Positions 7,736 through 12,128 of a stretch of 12,128 bases of DNA are shown piece after piece. The number at the start of each line of letters is the position of its first letter. The first letter of the stretch is position 1. The stretch spans positions 1 through 12,128 of the forward strand of contig JADGCE010000079.1 in the NCBI GenBank assembly GCA_015229095.1. The letters run 5' to 3'. The translations under genes and the position numbers were made by a program. The notes below the pieces were generated by a model. It saw only the letters and a list, made by a program, of their open reading frames with translations, had not been told where the DNA came from and searched no databases. The DNA is from Magnetococcales bacterium (GTDB taxonomy: Bacteria; Pseudomonadota; Magnetococcia; Magnetococcales; Magnetaquicoccaceae).

Positions 7736-7813
7736 TCGATGGCATGTCGAACGATTTCGACGTGAAAATGATAAAAGCAACGATTTTTTTCTTGTGGTCA
7801 GTCTGTCATACTC
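7730..7813 (+). repeat. 84-bp leader repeat, copy 2 (upstream of the amidase-caspase gene)
   Basis: Counterpart of 6917-7000. It starts at the last codons of RR2 (GAATGA) and ends 103 nt before the ATG at 7917. A small hairpin, CGCAT-gtt-ATGCG, follows at 7846-7858 within the leader and is absent from copy 1. Confidence 0.8.
7746..7812 (+). promoter_or_regulatory. Putative response-regulator site and promoter for the amidase-caspase gene
   Basis: A perfect 6-bp dyad GTCGAA-CGAT-TTCGAC lies at 7746-7761, followed by A/T tracts and a -10-like CATACT at 7807-7812. The -35 position is a T-run, so basal activity should be low. The dyad centre lies about 64 bp upstream of the expected start near 7818, the usual place for class I activation. 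NarL-family regulators bind dyads of about this size. This is inference supported by conservation between the two leader copies. Confidence 0.45.
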
Positions 7814-7916
7814 TTTTCTCGTGAGGCGGGGAAGGTGCGGGGCGTCGCATGTTATGCGCGTTTCATCTGCGCCGGGGTCGGCTCTGTTGCGTTGTTTGTC
7901 TGTTACAGGAGGTTCC

Positions 7917-10574
7917 ATGTCTGTTTCTCGTTTTCGTTCGCTTTCAGTGCCCCAATTCGTGGCCTTGCTGGGTACGTACCCCTGGCGGCGCAGGATCACC
8001 GAGGTGCATCTGCACCACACATGGCGTCCAAACCATGCGCAGTTCAAGGGAGAGTCCTCTATTCAGGCCATGTGGCGCTACCACACCCAGGAAAAGGGTT
8101 GGAGCGACATCGCCCAGCACCTGACGATCGACCCGAGCGGCATGTTGTGGCTGGGTCGGGACTGGGACCGCTCCCCGGCCAGTGCCACCGGCTTCAACGG
8201 CAACAGTGTGGCCGGGCCGTTCATGATCGAGATGGTTGGAGATTTCGACCACGGGGGAGATCTCTTTGGTGGTGTTCAACAGGCCGCTACCATCAATACC
8301 GTGGCGGCAATCCTGCAGCGTTTTGGATTGCCCGCCACCGCCCTGAAATTCCACAACCAGATGTCCACCAAAAGCTGTCCGGGCAGCACCATTGGCTACA
8401 ATGCGATGGTGCAGGCGGTGACGGCCCAGATGAGTACACCGGTGACACCGGCCGATCCGGCCACCCTGGCCGGGCATCGGTTGGTCAGTGACCGTGCGGC
8501 GGCGCGTTCCGGGGAGGGCATCTCGGGCGAGGAGTGGGACGAGAGCCACCCCTCGGCCCGGGGCTATGCCCTGTTGAGCGGCCTGGACCCGGACGATAAC
8601 GGAAAGCGGGGCAGCTCTGACGAATGGGGGGGCGCGTGCGACCGGTTGAGTGATGCCCAACTGGAGGAGTTGAAACGCCATGTCGTCAATCTGCGGCAGG
8701 GCTGTTTTTCGGAGGATGGGCGGTTCCAGAGCTCCTGGGAACAGATCCAGGAAATCATCGCCAACATCCGGAGGCAGCGGGAACGAGGGCCGATGCGGCT
8801 GTTGTTGTGGGCGCACGGCGGGCTGGTATCGGAGGAGGATGCCCTGTGCCATGCCTGGTGTACCCTGCCCTGGTGGCGTTCCAACGGCATTTATCCGATC
8901 TACTTCGTGTGGGAAACCGGCATCATGGAGGCGTTGACGGACCATCTCACCGGCCAGGGCGGAGGCGCACGCGGTTGGCTGGATGGTCTCAATCAATCTG
9001 CCTGGGAGGGCGTGTGCCACCAATTCGCGCGTCCGTTGTGGCGTGACATGAAGGCTTCCGCCGCGCGCGCCTTTCTCGCCCCCGGAGCACCGGGTGGTCT
9101 GTGCGTGGGGGGTGGTGGATGGGTCTTCCTCAACGAGCTGAAAAAACTTCTCGATGAGCCGGGCCATTCCGTCGAACTCCACGCCGTGGGCCACAGTGCA
9201 GGATCGATTTTTCACGCCCATCTGCTGGGGGCGGCCAATGGTCTGGGATTGCCCGCGTTGGAAAGTCTCCAGTTCCTGGCTCCCGCCATCTCCATACAGG
9301 ATTTCAACAGGCTTCTGGTCACGACCGGTTTGGTGACAACCCAGGTAAGGAAGACTCCTGCCATCTTCACCATGGAGGACGGTCTGGAGTCTCAGGATCC
9401 CTCCTGCGGTATGTCATGGTTCAATTATGGAAAATCGCTGCTGTACATGATCTCCAATGCCCTGGAGGCAACTCATCAGGAGCCGATTCTGGGACTCCAG
9501 AAGTTTCTGGCGTCGCAACCCTCAATCACCGCCGATGTGATCTACTCTCAGACGCCGGATTTGGCACCCATTGGCAGACGCAGTCGTTCCACCACCCACG
9601 GCGGTTTTGACAATGATGCCGACACCATGGAGAGCGTCTGCTTCCGCATCCTGTCGGGTGTGCAGCCGTATGCCTTTCCCGAAGAAGCACTCTGCGCCCA
9701 ACGGTTGGGGGGCTCCTCCGGTGGCGAACCGGTGGCAGACGGGGGTGTGGAGGTGTTTCGCGCTACCCAACCCGGCAGACGGCTGGCACTGTGTGTGGGA
9801 ATTGACCGTTATGCTGCCAGCCCGCTTTCTGGCTGTGTGCGCGATGCCCTGACTTGGCGCGACACCCTTGTTACCTTTGGTTTTCAGGCGCAACTTCTCA
9901 CCGATGGCCAAGCCACTCGTGCGGGCATCGTCTCCGCTCTGGAGGCCATGATTCGTGCCAGTCGTCCGGGGGATGTGCTGGTATGGCACTATTCCGGCCA
10001 CGGTACCCAGGTTCCGGACCAGAACGGCGACGATGCGGATGGCCAGGACGAGGCCATGTGTCCGGTGGATTACCACACCGGCCACCTCCTGTTGGACGAC
10101 GATATCGACCGTCTTCTGGACCGATTGCCGCAAGGCGTGAGCCTCACCTGCTTTCTGGACTGCTGCCATTCGGGCACCATCTCCCGCATGGGACGCGGCA
10201 TCACGCGCACCCTGAACGATCCGGCAGCGGGTGCCAAGGCGCGATTTCTCACCCTGGACGAAATGGTGCTGAAGCGGTTTCGCAAGCGGAGCAACGGCAA
10301 AAAGCGGAAGCGGGTGGATTCCGGTCTGGTGGATGGTGCCACGCTTGGACGCCGGGTGGTCTTTTCCGCCTGCCGTGCCGACGAAGTCGCCTGGGAGAGT
10401 GCTGGACAGGGTGAGTTTACCCTGCGCGCCACCCGCATCCTGCGTCAGCAGGGCGTGAATACCAGCAACCGCGACTTTGCCAAGCGTGTTGAGGCGGCCT
10501 TTGGCCAAGAGCCGAGACAGCATCCCACCTTGGAATGCCAGGGGTTTATGCGGCAGAAGAGGCTGTTTACCTAA
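7917..10574 (+). CDS. Zinc amidase / alpha-beta hydrolase / caspase-like triple-domain protein
   Basis: An 885-residue protein with three hydrolase modules. Residues about 25-170 match the amidase_2/PGRP fold (N-acetylmuramoyl-L-alanine amidase): zinc ligands H33 in HLHHTW, H146 in FHNQM and C154 in TKSCPG, with K152 like Lys128 of T7 lysozyme. Residues about 290-520 look like an alpha/beta hydrolase, with HGG at 300-302 and nucleophile S427 in GHSAG. Residues about 622-885 are a peptidase C14 (caspase/metacaspase) domain: catalytic H695 in YSGHGT and C750 in DCCHSG. A Lys/Arg-rich run (10 of 14 residues, 786-799) follows. No signal peptide is apparent, so the amidase would need secretion, cell lysis or another route to peptidoglycan. 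Start: the frame is open from 7707, but AGGAGG at 7907-7912 favours the ATG at 7917. Substrates are unknown. Likely under response-regulator control through the 84-bp leader. Confidence 0.9.
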   Translation: MSVSRFRSLSVPQFVALLGTYPWRRRITEVHLHHTWRPNHAQFKGESSIQAMWRYHTQEKGWSDIAQHLTIDPSGMLWLGRDWDRSPASATGFNGNSVAGPFMIEMVGDFDHGGDLFGGVQQAATINTVAAILQRFGLPATALKFHNQMSTKSCPGSTIGYNAMVQAVTAQMSTPVTPADPATLAGHRLVSDRAAARSGEGISGEEWDESHPSARGYALLSGLDPDDNGKRGSSDEWGGACDRLSDAQLEELKRHVVNLRQGCFSEDGRFQSSWEQIQEIIANIRRQRERGPMRLLLWAHGGLVSEEDALCHAWCTLPWWRSNGIYPIYFVWETGIMEALTDHLTGQGGGARGWLDGLNQSAWEGVCHQFARPLWRDMKASAARAFLAPGAPGGLCVGGGGWVFLNELKKLLDEPGHSVELHAVGHSAGSIFHAHLLGAANGLGLPALESLQFLAPAISIQDFNRLLVTTGLVTTQVRKTPAIFTMEDGLESQDPSCGMSWFNYGKSLLYMISNALEATHQEPILGLQKFLASQPSITADVIYSQTPDLAPIGRRSRSTTHGGFDNDADTMESVCFRILSGVQPYAFPEEALCAQRLGGSSGGEPVADGGVEVFRATQPGRRLALCVGIDRYAASPLSGCVRDALTWRDTLVTFGFQAQLLTDGQATRAGIVSALEAMIRASRPGDVLVWHYSGHGTQVPDQNGDDADGQDEAMCPVDYHTGHLLLDDDIDRLLDRLPQGVSLTCFLDCCHSGTISRMGRGITRTLNDPAAGAKARFLTLDEMVLKRFRKRSNGKKRKRVDSGLVDGATLGRRVVFSACRADEVAWESAGQGEFTLRATRILRQQGVNTSNRDFAKRVEAAFGQEPRQHPTLECQGFMRQKRLFT

Positions 10575-10743
10575 GCGTACGGGTTTACATGGGATTATCT
10601 TATATAATGATATTTAGTTGTATAAAAACGCGATACAGAATAATCTGGTTCAAGCCATATCATTGTGAAAACCAAAAAGATCATAGCTTCAAAGCATTTT
10701 AAAAAAAGCTGCGAAGATGGGTCATGATGCCTGGAGAACATGC
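10575..10743. other. AT-rich spacer before the DUF2235 gene
   Basis: Markedly more AT-rich than both flanking genes. TTTACA (10586-10591) and TATAAT resemble promoter hexamers, but only about 13 bp separate them, so no standard promoter is called. No GC-rich hairpin followed by T-run was found for termination of the preceding gene. The leader repeat seen upstream of RR2 and the fusion gene is absent, so this gene is either read through from upstream or controlled separately. Confidence 0.5.
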
Positions 10744-12123
10744 ATGCATAGCAATCAAACAACCAATAAGAACATCATCATCTGCTCCGACGGGACGGGA
10801 AACAAGGGCGGCTATGGTGCCGACACCAATGTCTTCAGGACCTATCAGAGTCTGGATCTCGATCCCAACCCGGCAGGCGGGGCGTGTCTCCAGAAAGCCT
10901 TTTACGATCAGGGGGTCGGCACGCAGAGCAATCCTGTGTGGAAGGCAATCGCCGGTGCCGTCGGCCTGGGTTTCGAGCAGAACATCCTGGATGCCTACAC
11001 CTTCCTGTGCCGGAACTACGCGGAAGGGGACTGTGTGTTCCTCTTCGGCTTCAGCCGGGGGGCCGCCACCGTACGTTCCCTGGCCTGCATGGTGGAGACC
11101 TGCGGCATTTTGAAGGCGAATGCGCTCAACCCGGCATTGATCCAGGAGGCACTGGAGGTCTATCGCAACCCTCGGCGCCAGAATGCCTGTGATTGGCGCC
11201 GGAACCGGCAGCACCTTCTGCACCAAGTGGAGCGTCCCATCCTGTTCATGGGGCTGTGGGATACGGTCTCGGCACTGGGTTTCCCCGAGGGAATGGGCGA
11301 GGGCATGGGGTGGCTGTTCGACAAGTTGGACCGCCTCACGGATCTCTGGAAGCCCCATCGGTACCATCGCTATCAGACCGACAAGGCGGTTCGACATGTC
11401 TATCATGCCCTGTCCATCGACGACAACCGCATCGCTTTCACGCCCAAGGTCTGGCGAGAGCCCGGCCAGAAAACCGGGGTGGAGCCAGGGCAAGGGCCGG
11501 ATACGGTGGAACAGGTGTGGTTCGCGGGTGCTCACTCCGACGTGGGGGGAGGATATCCTCGCGCTGGGCTTTCCCATGTGGCGATGCACTGGATGATGGT
11601 GTGGGCCGAACGGCATGGTTTGCGATTTAAAGATGGTGCCATGGACGCGTTCGCGGATCCCGCCAATGTGCAGGATACGCTGCACAACCCCCGGGATGGC
11701 GGTGCCATGCTGTTCCGTTATGGCGCCCGGGATATCGAGGCCCTGTGCTACGGTCCCGGCACCAAAAAGAGGACGCCGAAAATGGCTTCCGGCCAGATCA
11801 AGATCCACGAATCGGTTCTGCAACGCATGCGCGCGGGAATCGATGACTACGCCCCCGGCTTTCTACCGAAGCAGTTCCTGGAGGTCGTCCACACCCCTGG
11901 CAACGTGAAACCATTCGCATACAACGAACATCAACCAGAGGACCAACAGGCATGGCAGGAGACCCAGCGCCAATCCTTTTTGGTGGAGGAGCAGCAACGG
12001 TTCCTGTTCTTCATCTTCGGCTGGCTGATGGGCTTCATCGGGTTGTTGGGGATCTCGTTCTGGCAGAATCCTCCCAGGTGGTGTCCGATGGTTGGTGGAA
12101 ATTCGGCGACGGCGCGCTCCTGA
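10744..12123 (+). CDS. DUF2235 / Tle1-like alpha-beta hydrolase with C-terminal membrane helix
   Basis: A 459-residue protein of the DUF2235 family, which includes the T6SS phospholipase effectors of the Tle1 group. Diagnostic features are SDGTGN at residues 15-20, the nucleophile elbow GFSRG with S104, LWDTV with D173, and GAHSDVGGGY with H264, giving a plausible Ser-Asp-His triad. Residues about 419-440 form a hydrophobic helix, probably membrane-spanning, and the reading frame ends about 18 residues later. Start: the frame is open from an ATG at 10717, but GGAG at 10733-10736 lies 7 nt before the ATG at 10744, and the N-terminus begins well there. No signal peptide is seen. It follows the amidase-caspase gene on the same strand after 169 bp. 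Lipid substrate is inferred from family members only; some DUF2235 proteins have other or unknown activities. The tail may be frameshifted. Confidence 0.9.
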   Translation: MHSNQTTNKNIIICSDGTGNKGGYGADTNVFRTYQSLDLDPNPAGGACLQKAFYDQGVGTQSNPVWKAIAGAVGLGFEQNILDAYTFLCRNYAEGDCVFLFGFSRGAATVRSLACMVETCGILKANALNPALIQEALEVYRNPRRQNACDWRRNRQHLLHQVERPILFMGLWDTVSALGFPEGMGEGMGWLFDKLDRLTDLWKPHRYHRYQTDKAVRHVYHALSIDDNRIAFTPKVWREPGQKTGVEPGQGPDTVEQVWFAGAHSDVGGGYPRAGLSHVAMHWMMVWAERHGLRFKDGAMDAFADPANVQDTLHNPRDGGAMLFRYGARDIEALCYGPGTKKRTPKMASGQIKIHESVLQRMRAGIDDYAPGFLPKQFLEVVHTPGNVKPFAYNEHQPEDQQAWQETQRQSFLVEEQQRFLFFIFGWLMGFIGLLGISFWQNPPRWCPMVGGNSATARS

Positions 12124-12128
12124 CACAA
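12078..12128 (+). other. Overlapping frame running off the window edge
   Basis: In the frame one base behind the DUF2235 gene, sequence from about 12063 to the window end is open and reads like protein (SDGWWKFGDGALLTQ), while the DUF2235 frame ends in a bland GGNSATARS. GTG codons at 12078 and 12081 could start a new overlapping gene. Alternatively this is the true continuation of the DUF2235 protein after a one-base deletion. Confidence 0.2.

Noticed and set aside
7762..7794. T-run after RR2 as a rho-independent terminator
   Set aside because: There is no GC-rich stem before the T-run, and the same sequence lies upstream of RR2 as well, which fits a leader or promoter better.
7707..7916. 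N-terminal extension of the amidase-caspase frame
   Set aside because: It overlaps the end of RR2 and the leader repeat, looks non-coding, and the ATG at 7917 has AGGAGG just before it.
9522..10523. 333-codon antisense frame over the caspase domain
   Set aside because: The plus strand carries the caspase His and Cys motifs; the antisense product shows no domain character.
10699..11823. 374-codon antisense frame over the DUF2235 gene
   Set aside because: Plus-strand SDGTGN, GFSRG and GAHSDVGGGY motifs settle the coding strand.

Overview
The window looks like chromosomal DNA of a GC-rich, Gram-negative-type bacterium. The genes have strong GC bias at third codon positions, while the spacers at 1-301 and 10575-10743 are clearly AT-richer. 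The very large kinase/ATPase/histidine-kinase fusion and the coiled-coil PD-(D/E)XK protein are families I associate with cyanobacteria, large-genome proteobacteria and Magnetococcales-like magnetotactic bacteria. That taxonomic guess is weak. No RNA genes, CRISPR arrays, transposases or phage structural genes were seen.

Layout. 302-5386 encodes a 1694-residue sensor joining a Ser/Thr-kinase-like domain, an AAA/STAND-like ATPase, a helical repeat region, a GAF domain and a NarL-type histidine kinase. 25 bp later comes its likely partner, a NarL/LuxR response regulator (RR1, 5412-6044). A convergent gene (6063-6722, minus strand) encodes a small coiled-coil plus PD-(D/E)XK nuclease-like protein. 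A second response regulator (RR2, 7103-7735), about 89% identical to RR1, follows. Then comes an 885-residue protein (7917-10574) fusing a zinc amidase, an alpha/beta-hydrolase (GHSAG) domain and a caspase/metacaspase-like protease. The last gene (10744-12123) encodes a DUF2235/Tle1-like alpha/beta hydrolase with a C-terminal membrane helix.

How the parts may work together. An 84-bp sequence occurs twice, at 6917-7000 and 7730-7813, without gaps and with about 80% identity. Each copy lies about 100 bp upstream of a start codon: RR2 for the first copy, the amidase-caspase fusion for the second. Each carries a dyad-like element (GTCGAA-CGAT-TTCGAC in copy 2) about 64 bp upstream of a putative transcription start, where a class I activator would bind. 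I infer a circuit in which the large sensor phosphorylates RR1 and/or RR2, which then switch on RR2 and the triple-hydrolase protein, with the DUF2235 hydrolase as a possible companion. The output would attack peptidoglycan, possibly lipid, and protein. That suits a regulated lysis, cell-death, defence or secreted-effector system, but the sequence alone cannot choose between these.

History. RR2 and its flanks look like a segmental duplication of the sensor/RR1 region. Homology begins before the RR start, and an 11-bp match to the sensor gene's 3' end sits at nearly the same distance upstream of RR2. The PD-(D/E)XK gene lies between the duplicates and was probably inserted later.
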